A stretch of DNA of 13,872 nucleotides from an uncultured Clostridia bacterium. GTDB lineage: Bacteria; Bacillota; Clostridia; Oscillospirales; Oscillospiraceae. The stretch's first letter is position 1. Each line of letters begins with the position of its first letter. A program made the translations under genes and the position numbers. The notes below the pieces were generated by a model that worked only from the letters and a program-made list of their open reading frames with translations, was not told the origin of the DNA and did no database searches. Of this stretch, positions 7,498 through 13,844 are shown one piece after another. The stretch lies in contig CALICR010000164.1 of the NCBI GenBank assembly GCA_938049125.1, forward strand, positions 1 through 13,872, given 5' to 3'.

Positions 7498-7534
7498 AAA
7501 ACAGCCTGTTCCGCCTGGAACAGGCTGTTTTTTT
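7498..7534 (+). terminator. Strong terminator of ackA, shared with the converging operon
   Basis: AAAACAGCCTGTTCC (7498-7512) pairs perfectly with GGAACAGGCTGTTTT (7517-7531) around loop GCCT, followed by an unbroken T run to 7534. Read on the minus strand it also ends in TTTT directly after the stop of the 122-aa membrane protein (7537), so it probably serves both directions. Confidence 0.93.
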
Positions 7535-7536
7535 AA

Positions 7537-7905
7537 TCATTTCAGTCCGCCGCCGATCAGCTCGGCGGTATAGCGCCCGTTCGGCTGCTGCGTGACGAGC
7601 CAGAGAGCCATGGAGACGCCGTCGGCGCCCCGGGGCACCCAGCCGGAGGCCTCGTAGAGCGCCGCTCCGGCGGCGCGGGCTTCGGCGTAGTGGGGCGCGA
7701 TGGCAAAATCCGACGCAATCTCCCCCTCGGCGGGCGCGGTCTCCAGAAACAGGGCGCGCACGGGGTGGAACATCAGAAACGCCGTCCGGCGGCAGGCCCC
7801 GGCGGGCGTCGCTGGGCTGCACCGGAGCAGAAAGGCCCCGGTCCACACCACCAGGAGCAGCAGCAATGCCAGCAGCAGGCGGACTTCTCTGGACAGTTTA
7901 CGCAT
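7537..7905 (-). CDS. Hypothetical membrane-anchored protein, 122 aa
   Basis: Not recognised as a named family. One hydrophobic segment at about residues 9-27 (LLLALLLLLVVWTGAFLL) follows a basic N-terminus (MRKLSREVR), so the remaining ~95 residues probably face outside. A Cys at 29 follows the segment but is preceded by Arg, which does not fit a lipobox. The C-terminal part (DGVSMALWLVTQQPNGRYTAELIGG) could form a small beta structure; no function is proposed. The ATG at 7905 is chosen for GGAGG just upstream; the longer frame back to 7956 has no ribosome site. It overlaps the upstream 63-aa gene by 8 nt and is the last gene of a three-gene operon ending at the shared terminator. Confidence 0.75.
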   Translation of the reverse strand: MRKLSREVRLLLALLLLLVVWTGAFLLRCSPATPAGACRRTAFLMFHPVRALFLETAPAEGEIASDFAIAPHYAEARAAGAALYEASGWVPRGADGVSMALWLVTQQPNGRYTAELIGGGLK

Positions 7906-8089
7906 CGCATCCTCCTTTCCCGGGCCGTTGCCCGTTCTCGTCCTTCCAGTTTCCATTCCAGAACACGACGGCCAGGCCGATCAGCCCCAGCACGATCCCG
8001 GCGACCTGCATCGCACTGATGTCCCACGGGACGCACTCCAGCAGAATACCGAGCAGCACGAGCGCAATGCCCGTCATCTGGTTTTTCAC
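7898..8089 (-). CDS. Small two-helix membrane protein, 63 aa
   Basis: 63 residues with two hydrophobic stretches, about 6-22 (TGIALVLLGILLECVPW) and 27-45 (MQVAGIVLGLIGLAVVFW), and a short polar, glycine- and lysine-rich tail. No family recognised. It starts with GTG at 8089, overlapping the TGA of the DUF1003 gene by 4 nt (GTGA), with AAGGAGG six bases upstream, and ends 8 nt inside the next gene. Overlaps at both ends and good ribosome sites support a real gene translated in step with its neighbours. Confidence 0.75.
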   Translation of the reverse strand: MKNQMTGIALVLLGILLECVPWDISAMQVAGIVLGLIGLAVVFWNGNWKDENGQRPGKGGCDA

Positions 8090-8625
8090 TGCTTCTCCTC
8101 CTTCCCGGCGTTCCGCGCCTGCTCCATGCTCTCCAGCCGGTCGAGACGGCGGCTGATCTTTTTCTGGTTCTCCAGGACAAGGTCGAGCTTCTTATGCAGA
8201 TCGTCGATGATCAGCTCACTTTTCAGATTGATTTTGTAGTCATTCTCCGCCCGGGCACGGTCCTTCGCCTCCTGCCGGTTCTGGCTCATCATGATAAGCG
8301 GCGCCTGCACGGCGGCGATGCAGGAGAGCACCAGATTCAGCAGGATAAAGGGATAGGCGTCAAATGCGTGCCTGCCAAGCAGGGCATTCAGCACCATCCA
8401 GACCGCCATTCCCGCAATAAAGCTGAAGATGAACGCCCAGCTCCCGGCAAACCTTGCCACTGCATCCGCTGCCCGCTGTCCAAACGTCCGTTTTTCCTCC
8501 CGGTCGGAGTTCTTGCTGACCTCCGTCATCGTGAGCTGATGGATCAACTCCTCATCCGTAAATTCGCGGTCCGTTCCGCTCAGCAATTCTTTGATGATCT
8601 TCTGCCGTTCTTTTCCGTCTTTCAC
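8086..8625 (-). CDS. DUF1003 family membrane protein
   Basis: 179 residues. Two membrane segments at about 62-83 (SWAFIFSFIAGMAVWMVLNALL) and 91-113 (YPFILLNLVLSCIAAVQAPLI), followed at once by the DUF1003 signature MMSQNRQEAKDRARAENDYKIN and a charged C-terminus (about 134-168) likely to be coiled coil. The family is widespread and its function is unknown. The GTG at 8625 is chosen for AAGGAG nine bases upstream; a TTG 22 codons earlier falls on the -35 box of the promoter found here, so it is unlikely. First gene of an operon with the 63-aa and 122-aa membrane proteins. Base composition is lower in GC than the neighbours (I count 24 G/C in 8581-8640 and 33 in 8341-8400, against 46 in 9001-9060 inside pepT). 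Confidence 0.88.
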   Translation of the reverse strand: MKDGKERQKIIKELLSGTDREFTDEELIHQLTMTEVSKNSDREEKRTFGQRAADAVARFAGSWAFIFSFIAGMAVWMVLNALLGRHAFDAYPFILLNLVLSCIAAVQAPLIMMSQNRQEAKDRARAENDYKINLKSELIIDDLHKKLDLVLENQKKISRRLDRLESMEQARNAGKEEKQ

Positions 8626-8662
8626 TGTTTGATTCTCCTTGTTTCTCTCAGAATTTTCTTCC

Positions 8663-8691
8663 AGTTTACCATGGAAATTCCGATCCCGCAA
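8663..8691 (-). promoter_or_regulatory. Promoter of the DUF1003 operon
   Basis: Minus strand: TTGCGG (8691-8686), 17-nt spacer, TAAACT (8668-8663) with a TG extension one base before it. Start expected near 8656, leader about 30 nt to the GTG at 8625. Confidence 0.6.
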
Positions 8692-8703
8692 CGGTCATGG
8701 GCG

Positions 8704-8731
8704 TTGCTATTTTCCAAAATCTGCGTATAAT
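8704..8731 (+). promoter_or_regulatory. Promoter of pepT
   Basis: TTGCTA (8704-8709), 16-nt spacer, consensus TATAAT (8726-8731). Start near 8738 gives a short leader of about 22 nt holding only the AGGAGG ribosome site (8748-8753). Its -35 box is 12 bp from the -35 box of the divergent DUF1003 promoter. Confidence 0.8.
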
Positions 8732-8760
8732 AGAGGAAGAATCTTTCAGGAGGATCACCT

Positions 8761-9969
8761 ATGGAACTGTTGGACCGCTTCCTTCGCTACGTTTCCTATC
8801 CCACCCCCTCGGACGAGCACAGCGAGACCTGCCCCTCCACCGAGGGCCAGCGCGTGCTGGGCCGCCTGCTGGTGGACGAGCTGACCGCCATGGGGGCCAG
8901 GGACGCCCACATGGACGCCGACGGCTACGTCTATGCCGTCATCCCCGCCAACCGGCCGGAGCGCCATCCCGTCATCGGCCTCATCGCCCACATGGACACG
9001 TCCCCGGACTGCTCCGGCGAGCACATCCGCGCCGCCGTGGTACCCTACCCGGGCGGCGACCTCACCCTGAACGAGGCGCAGGGCATCGTCCTTTCCCCCG
9101 CCGACTACCCCATTCTTGAGAACCACAAGGGCAAGCATTTGGTCGTCACCGACGGCACCACCCTGCTGGGCGCGGACGACAAGGCAGGCGTCGCCGAGAT
9201 CATGGACATGGCCGAGCGCCTGCTCCGCACGGACCGGCCCCACGGCGAGGTCCGCGTGGCCTTCACGCCGGACGAGGAGATCGGCCGCGGCGCGGACCGC
9301 TTCGACGTGGCAAAGTTCGGCTGCGACTTCGCCTACACCGCCGACGGCGGCACCCTGGGCGAGCTGGAGTACGAGAACTTCAACGCCGCCTCCGCGTCCC
9401 TGACCGTCCACGGCCTGAACATCCACCCCGGCTCCGCCAAGGGCAAGATGAAGAACGCGCTGACCATGGCCATGGAATTCCACGCCATGCTGCCCGCCGA
9501 GGAGACGCCGGAGCGCACCGAGGGCTACGAGGGCTTCTTCCACCTGACCGAGGGCAGCGGCACCGTCGAGGAGGCCCAGCTGCACTACATCATCCGGGAC
9601 CACGACCGGGAGAAATTCGAGGAGAAGAAGGCCCGCTTCCTCCGGAACGCCGAAGCACTCAACCGGAAGTACGGCGCGGGCACCTTCGACGCCGAGGTCC
9701 GGGACAGCTACTACAATATGAAGGAGAAGATCCTCCCCCACATGGACGTCGTACAACGCGCCGAGGCGGCCATGCGCAAGGTGGGCATCACGCCGGTCAC
9801 CGTGCCCATCCGCGGCGGCACCGACGGCGCACGGCTCAGCTACATGGGCCTCCCCTGCCCCAACCTCTGCACCGGCGGCGAAAATTACCACGGCCGCTTC
9901 GAGTTCATCCCCGTCGAGGACATGGCCCTCTGCGCAGACATGCTCTTCGAGCTGGCCTGCGGCGAATAA
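8761..9969 (+). CDS. pepT: Peptidase T (tripeptide aminopeptidase, M20B)
   Basis: Cytoplasmic dinuclear zinc enzyme that removes the N-terminal residue of tripeptides, the last step in using imported peptides. 402 residues, normal length. Metal ligands and catalytic residues are all visible: H77 and D79 (AHMDTSPD), bridging D139 (GADDKAG), general base E172 with E173 (PDEEIGRG), D195 (YTADGG) and H377 (GGENYHGRFE). HGLNIHPGSAKGKMKNA and RGGTDGARLSYMGLPCPN are PepT-specific. The start has AGGAGG seven bases upstream. It has its own promoter and is followed by a hairpin terminator at 9995-10042. No peptide transporter is adjacent. Confidence 0.97.
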   Translation: MELLDRFLRYVSYPTPSDEHSETCPSTEGQRVLGRLLVDELTAMGARDAHMDADGYVYAVIPANRPERHPVIGLIAHMDTSPDCSGEHIRAAVVPYPGGDLTLNEAQGIVLSPADYPILENHKGKHLVVTDGTTLLGADDKAGVAEIMDMAERLLRTDRPHGEVRVAFTPDEEIGRGADRFDVAKFGCDFAYTADGGTLGELEYENFNAASASLTVHGLNIHPGSAKGKMKNALTMAMEFHAMLPAEETPERTEGYEGFFHLTEGSGTVEEAQLHYIIRDHDREKFEEKKARFLRNAEALNRKYGAGTFDAEVRDSYYNMKEKILPHMDVVQRAEAAMRKVGITPVTVPIRGGTDGARLSYMGLPCPNLCTGGENYHGRFEFIPVEDMALCADMLFELACGE

Positions 9970-9982
9970 TTCCCGCGTCAGC

Positions 9983-10011
9983 TTGACAGCAGTCCGAATA
10001 TGCAGTATGAT
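9983..10011 (+). promoter_or_regulatory. Near-consensus promoter of the 139-aa membrane protein
   Basis: Consensus TTGACA (9983-9988), exact 17-nt spacer, TATGAT (10006-10011), starting only 13 bases after the pepT stop. The -10 lies inside the left arm of the dyad at 9995-10035, and the predicted start (near 10018) is at the beginning of its right arm. This is one of the best promoters in the window. Confidence 0.75.
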
Positions 10012-10042
10012 TATAAATAATCATACTGCATATTCGTTTTTT
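9995..10042 (+). terminator. 19-bp AT-rich dyad: pepT terminator and possible operator
   Basis: Left arm CGAATATGCAGTATGATTA (9995-10013) is perfectly complementary to the right arm (10018-10036) around loop TAAA, followed by TTTTTT (10037-10042). As RNA from pepT this is a valid terminator. As DNA it is a perfect 19-bp inverted repeat across the -10 and start site of the next gene's promoter, where a repressor dimer could sit. The stem is AT-rich in a GC-rich region, unlike the other three terminators here. Confidence 0.8.
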
Positions 10043-10070
10043 CATCTATTTTAGAAAGGAGCGAACTGCC

Positions 10071-10490
10071 ATGAAGCAACGAAAGGCCCTGTTCTCTCTC
10101 GAAGCCCTCCTGCTGCTCCTGGCGGCGGCGGGCAAGATCGCTTATACGCTTGCCTTCCGGGGCGCAGACGAGTTCTCCGCCTACCCCGCCCACCGGGTGC
10201 TCTGGGAGGTCGAGGTCCTCACCCCGGCGCTCTTCTTCCTCCTCGGCGCAGTCCCGGCCCTGGCCGTTACGCGCCCCTGGCGGCGTCCGGCCCGGACCCT
10301 GGGCCGCGCGCTCTGCATCCTGCTGCTGGTCCTCTTCCTCGCCTACTACCCGGTCCTGCTCCTCTGGCGCGGCGGTTCCCTGGCGGCCCTCGACCGGACC
10401 ATGATGTACCTGATGCAGACCCCCTGGGTCTTCCTGCTCCTCGGCGAGCTGCACGGCCTCGCCCCCACCGTCGGCGCAGCAGCGCCCTGA
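10071..10490 (+). CDS. Hypothetical four-helix membrane protein, 139 aa
   Basis: No family recognised. Four likely membrane segments, at about 9-27, 46-66, 78-98 and 112-128, joined by short basic loops (TRPWRRPARTLGR between the second and third). No catalytic motif or metal-binding pattern stands out; Glu11, Glu46 and Glu48 lie in or near the membrane segments. The start has AAAGGAG with a 9-nt spacer. It is a single gene between its own strong promoter (9983-10011) and a GC-rich terminator (10509-10548). The leader is about 50 nt and begins inside the dyad. A role cannot be assigned. Confidence 0.8.
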   Translation: MKQRKALFSLEALLLLLAAAGKIAYTLAFRGADEFSAYPAHRVLWEVEVLTPALFFLLGAVPALAVTRPWRRPARTLGRALCILLLVLFLAYYPVLLLWRGGSLAALDRTMMYLMQTPWVFLLLGELHGLAPTVGAAAP

Positions 10491-10508
10491 ATCCGCACAC
10501 ATAGCAAA

Positions 10509-10548
10509 CAGCCGCCCCGTCTCCGGGGCGGCTGCTCTTTGTATTTTT
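10509..10548. terminator. GC-rich terminator between converging genes
   Basis: CAGCCGCCCCG (10509-10519) pairs perfectly with CGGGGCGGCTG (10524-10534) around TCTC. The plus side has an imperfect T tract (CTCTTTGTATTTTT); on the minus side only TTTG follows. It lies between the 139-aa membrane protein and the stop of glgP and can plausibly end transcription from both. Confidence 0.8.
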
Positions 10549-10552
10549 GAAA

Positions 10553-12868
10553 TCAGACGTGCCAGATTTCCGTGGCGTACTGGCGGATGGTGCGGTCGGA
10601 GGAGAATTTGCCGGCGGAGGCCACGTTTTCGAGGCACATCCGGGCGAAGTTCTCGCGGTCCTTCGTGGCATAGATGGCCTTGAGCTTCGTGTCCACGTAG
10701 CTCGGGAAGTCCAGCAGAAGGAAGTAGTTGTCGGGGCGGTGCCAGCTCGCACCGTCCAGCAGCGCATGGTACAGCTCCTTGAACTCGTCGTCGGTGCGGA
10801 CCGTGCCGTCCACCAGCGTATCCACCACGCGGCGGATGCGGGCGTCGGCCTCGTAGACGCCCCGGGCCCAGTAGGTGTCCCGGATGCGCTCGATCTCCTC
10901 CACCGTCGCGCCGAAGGGGAAGTTGTTCTCCTTGCCCGCCTCGGCCATGATCTCGACGTTGGCGCCGTCCATGGTGCCGAGGGTCACGGCGCCGTTGAGC
11001 ATCAGCTTCATGTTGCCGGTGCCGGAGGCCTCGGTGCCAGCGGGCGAGATCTGCTCCGAGATGTCCGCCGCGGGGATGATCTTCTCGGCATAGGAGCAGT
11101 TGTAGTTCTGGACGAACACGACCTTGATGACGTTGTTGACGTCCGGGTCGTTGTTGATGCGCTCCGCGATCTCATTGATATAGCGGATGATGGCCTTGGC
11201 GCGGATATAGCCCGGAGCCGACTTCGCGCCGAAGAGGAACACGGTGCGCGGCAGGTCCTTGAGGCGGCCCTCCTTGAGGCCGAAGTAGATGTCCATGATG
11301 GCGAAGGCGTTGAGGAGCTGGCGCTTGTACTCGTGCAGGCGCTTGACCTGGACGTCGAAGACGGCGTCCGGTGAGAGCTGAACGCCCTCCTTCTCCAGAA
11401 TTTCGCGGCAGAGCTGGACCTTTTTCCGGTACTTGACGTCGCAGAATTCGCGGATCATCTCCGTGTCGATCTGGTCCTTGAGGCGGGAGAGCTGGTCCAG
11501 GTCCTTGAGGAACCGGCCGCCGATGCGCTTTTCAATGAGGGCCGTCAGCTCCGGGTTGCTGAGGCCGAGCCAGCGGCGCGGCGTGATGCCGTTCGTCTTG
11601 TTCTGGAAGCGCTCGGGATAGACGGCGTACCAGTCGCGGAAGAGGTCGTGCTTGAGAATTTCCGTGTGCAGAGCGGCAACGCCGTTGACCGCCGTGGAGA
11701 CGTAGACCGAGAGGTTTGCCATATAGACCGTGTTATCCCGGATGATGAAGAGGCCCCGGCCCGGCAGCTCCTGCTGGAGCCGCGCTTCGATCTTGAGCAG
11801 GATGTCGCAGATCTCCGGCACCACGGACCGCAGCAGATCCATAGGCCATTTCTCCAGCGCCTCTCCCATGACCGTATGGTTCGTGTAGGAGAAGGTTTGC
11901 CGGGTAATCTCAAAGGCCTCGTCAAAGCTGAGGCCCTCCTTCATCAGCAGGCGGATCAGCTCCGGGATGGACATGGCAGGATGGGTGTCATTGAGCTGGA
12001 CGGCGCAGACGTGGGAGAAGCGGTTAAAGTTCCGCCCGTTGACGCGCACGAAATCCTCCAGAATGTCCTGGAGCGACGCGGAGGAGAGCAGATACTGCTG
12101 CTTAATGCGCAGGCGCTTGCCCTCGACGGTAGAGTCGTTGGGATAGAGCACCCGGGTGATGTCCTCGGCGCGGTTCTTCTCCTTCAGCGCCCGCTCGTAG
12201 TCCTGGGCGTTGAAGGCGTCAAAGTCCAGCTCCTCCACGGCCTCGCACTGCCAGAGGCGCAGCGTGCCGATGTTGCTCGTGCCGTAGCCGATGACGGGCA
12301 TATCGTAGGGCACCGCCAGCACGGTCTGGTCCGCGAACTCGATGGTCCGCGTGCGGGAGTCGCGGCGGAAGCTCCAGGCGTCGCCGTAGCGGCTCCAGTC
12401 GTCGGCCAGCTCCTTCTGGTTGCAGTCCACGAACTTCTGCTTGAAGAGGCCGAAGCGGTAGCGGAGGCCGTAGCCCATCAGCGGGATATCCAGCGACGCG
12501 GCGCTCTCCATGAAGCAGGCGGCGAGACGGCCCAGGCCGCCGTTGCCGAGGGCCGCATCCTCGATGTCCTCGAGGCAGGCCAGGTCCACGCCCTTCTCGG
12601 CAAAGAGCCGCCGCATCTCGTCCAGGATGCCCAGGTTATAGAGGTTGCTGTAGACCTGGCGGCCGATCAGGTACTCGGCGGAGAAATAATAGGCCTTGCG
12701 GTGCGCGCCGAATTGCAGCTTGCTCTTGCGCCAGTCGTCGGAGATGGCCAGCATGACCGCCTGGCCCAGGCAGTCGTGCAGCTGCTGGGGTGTAGCCGAT
12801 CTCAGGGTCGTATCGTGTGCATAGCGGAGCATCGCTTCCGTCTGCTGCACCAGTTCAAAACAATTCAT
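10553..12868 (-). CDS. glgP: Glycogen (alpha-glucan) phosphorylase
   Basis: Pyridoxal-phosphate enzyme that cleaves alpha-1,4-glucans with phosphate to give glucose-1-phosphate. 771 residues, slightly shorter than the ~800 of many bacterial forms because the N-terminal regulatory extension is short. Seen: YFSAEYLIGR, GNGGLGRLAACFMES (108-122), QLNDTHPAMSIPEL, TNHTVMGEALEKWP, NKTNGITPRRWL, VKRLHEYKRQLLN, and the cofactor site EASGTGNMKLMLNG with the PLP lysine at about residue 621, followed by GTMDGANVEI. All key motifs are intact. Start: ATG at 12868 with AAGGAGG five to six bases upstream; the TTG one codon earlier is too close to the ribosome site. It follows the hexokinase gene by about 58 nt that hold a hairpin but no convincing promoter, so the two are probably one transcript. 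Confidence 0.97.
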   Translation of the reverse strand: MNCFELVQQTEAMLRYAHDTTLRSATPQQLHDCLGQAVMLAISDDWRKSKLQFGAHRKAYYFSAEYLIGRQVYSNLYNLGILDEMRRLFAEKGVDLACLEDIEDAALGNGGLGRLAACFMESAASLDIPLMGYGLRYRFGLFKQKFVDCNQKELADDWSRYGDAWSFRRDSRTRTIEFADQTVLAVPYDMPVIGYGTSNIGTLRLWQCEAVEELDFDAFNAQDYERALKEKNRAEDITRVLYPNDSTVEGKRLRIKQQYLLSSASLQDILEDFVRVNGRNFNRFSHVCAVQLNDTHPAMSIPELIRLLMKEGLSFDEAFEITRQTFSYTNHTVMGEALEKWPMDLLRSVVPEICDILLKIEARLQQELPGRGLFIIRDNTVYMANLSVYVSTAVNGVAALHTEILKHDLFRDWYAVYPERFQNKTNGITPRRWLGLSNPELTALIEKRIGGRFLKDLDQLSRLKDQIDTEMIREFCDVKYRKKVQLCREILEKEGVQLSPDAVFDVQVKRLHEYKRQLLNAFAIMDIYFGLKEGRLKDLPRTVFLFGAKSAPGYIRAKAIIRYINEIAERINNDPDVNNVIKVVFVQNYNCSYAEKIIPAADISEQISPAGTEASGTGNMKLMLNGAVTLGTMDGANVEIMAEAGKENNFPFGATVEEIERIRDTYWARGVYEADARIRRVVDTLVDGTVRTDDEFKELYHALLDGASWHRPDNYFLLLDFPSYVDTKLKAIYATKDRENFARMCLENVASAGKFSSDRTIRQYATEIWHV

Positions 12869-12888
12869 CAAATCCCTCCTTGGATGAT

Positions 12889-12909
12889 GGGACGGCGCAG
12901 GGCCGTCCC
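12889..12909 (-). other. GC-rich hairpin in the hexokinase-glgP spacer
   Basis: GGGACGGC pairs perfectly with GCCGTCCC around a 5-nt loop. On the minus strand it is not followed by T residues (next bases ATCATCC), so it is not a standard terminator. It sits just before the glgP ribosome site and could mark an RNA processing or stability point that sets different expression of the two genes. Confidence 0.5.
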
Positions 12910-12926
12910 GAAGGCCGCCGCACCGC

Positions 12927-13844
12927 TCAGTTGAGCAGTCCGGCGATGGCCGTACCGGTCAGCGTCGTATCCTCGCATTCCAGGAACACGGGGTAGACGC
13001 CCAGTGTCCCGTTCAGATAGGTCTTGCAGAGCCGGAAGAAATGATCCCGGAACACGGCGGATTTCCGAAACGTCGTGCCCTCCATGGTGACACAGGCGGG
13101 CCGCTTCGGGTCCCGGCCCTGGTTCGTGCGGCAGAGCACGCAGCCGATGGACACGGCCACCAGCCGCGCCGCCCGCTCATAGAGGCGGTCCATGATCTGC
13201 CGCAGCGCCGCGGCATCCTCCGCCGTCAGTCCGGGCAGCTCCCGCAGGGACTTGCCCTCGAAGAACTCGCCCACGGAGCGGAGGTCAAATTTTTCCATCG
13301 TTTCCAGCCGGGCGGCCGTCTCCGGGGAGAAGACGCCGCGCTTGGCGCAGAGCCGGGCCGTCAGGGCCATGACGCGGCCCAGGTACGCGCCGGACACCAT
13401 CTTTTCAAACATGTGGTCCCCGGGCAGCTCCGAGGCGGCGTCCAGCAGCCGGTCCGCCTCGCCCATGGGGAAGCCCACGTGGATGCCCGCCTCCATGTTG
13501 ACGATCATCCGCTCGCCGGGGTAATCGGCGGCGGTGGCAATGCGCTTCGTCTGCTCCACATAGCAGCAGTTGAGGCCCGTGCCGTAGATATAGCCGAGGT
13601 AGCCGTCGTAGTCCTCGTTCCCGGCGGCGGCCTTGCCGCCCAGCAGCGCCGCCACCGAGTCGTTCAGCAGCACATAGCGGAAGTCCTTCGTGACGCCGCG
13701 GCGGCGAAGCGCCTTGCGCAGCTCGGCGCAGACCTCGATGTTCTCGCTGTCCCGGACCTGGACCTCCTTGCAGAAGGCCTTGAGCCGTCCGTCGCGGTTC
13801 GGCAGCGCCATGGCGGCGTAGGAGAAGCAGAAGCCGATGCGGTC
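12927..13844 (-). CDS. Hexokinase, eukaryote-like family (5' end missing)
   Basis: ATP-dependent phosphorylation of glucose or related hexoses. About 305 genuine residues are visible, ending at the TGA at 12927. The reading frame continues beyond its first in-frame ATG (13811): the preceding residues DRIGFCFSYAA are family sequence, matching the GF-FS(F/Y) segment just before the sugar-binding loop, so the true start is to the right of the window. Seen: LLNDSVAALLGG with the catalytic Asp codon at 13661-13659, then GYIYGTGLNCCYVE, the GTG-N phosphate-binding segment of the hexokinase family (not of the ROK or GlkA type), VNMEAGIH, and VTMEGTTFRKS near the C-terminus. The whole gene should be roughly 430 residues. 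Upstream partner of glgP. The frame stays open through the adapter sequence after 13844, so an automatic caller would add about nine false residues. Confidence 0.88.
   Translation of the reverse strand, partial: DRIGFCFSYAAMALPNRDGRLKAFCKEVQVRDSENIEVCAELRKALRRRGVTKDFRYVLLNDSVAALLGGKAAAGNEDYDGYLGYIYGTGLNCCYVEQTKRIATAADYPGERMIVNMEAGIHVGFPMGEADRLLDAASELPGDHMFEKMVSGAYLGRVMALTARLCAKRGVFSPETAARLETMEKFDLRSVGEFFEGKSLRELPGLTAEDAAALRQIMDRLYERAARLVAVSIGCVLCRTNQGRDPKRPACVTMEGTTFRKSAVFRDHFFRLCKTYLNGTLGVYPVFLECEDTTLTGTAIAGLLN

Noticed and set aside
7819..7821. Cys29 of the 122-aa protein as a lipoprotein attachment site
   Set aside because: The residue before it is Arg and the preceding LLR does not fit a lipobox (small residue at -1).
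6182..7846. A 554-codon minus-strand frame opposite ackA
   Set aside because: Antisense to a complete acetate kinase and passes through its terminator; composition (Gly, Val, Asp, Leu) is that of a reverse-complement shadow.
8755..9891. A 378-codon minus-strand frame opposite pepT
   Set aside because: Mirror of pepT, whose catalytic residues are all intact on the plus strand.
10005..10026. Resemblance of the dyad core TGATTAT-AA-ATAATCA to a Fur/PerR-type box
   Set aside because: Fur-family sites are 7-1-7 repeats with an odd centre (TGATAAT-n-ATTATCA); here the centre is even and the arm differs in sequence. The likeness is mostly AT-richness.
10011..10637. A 208-codon minus-strand frame opposite the 139-aa membrane protein
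   Set aside because: It spans the GC-rich terminator and part of glgP, is low-complexity (Glu, Gln, Gly, Arg), and lies opposite a frame with a good ribosome site and promoter.
11648..12934. A 428-codon plus-strand frame opposite glgP
   Set aside because: Mirror of the phosphorylase; no start signal or domain.
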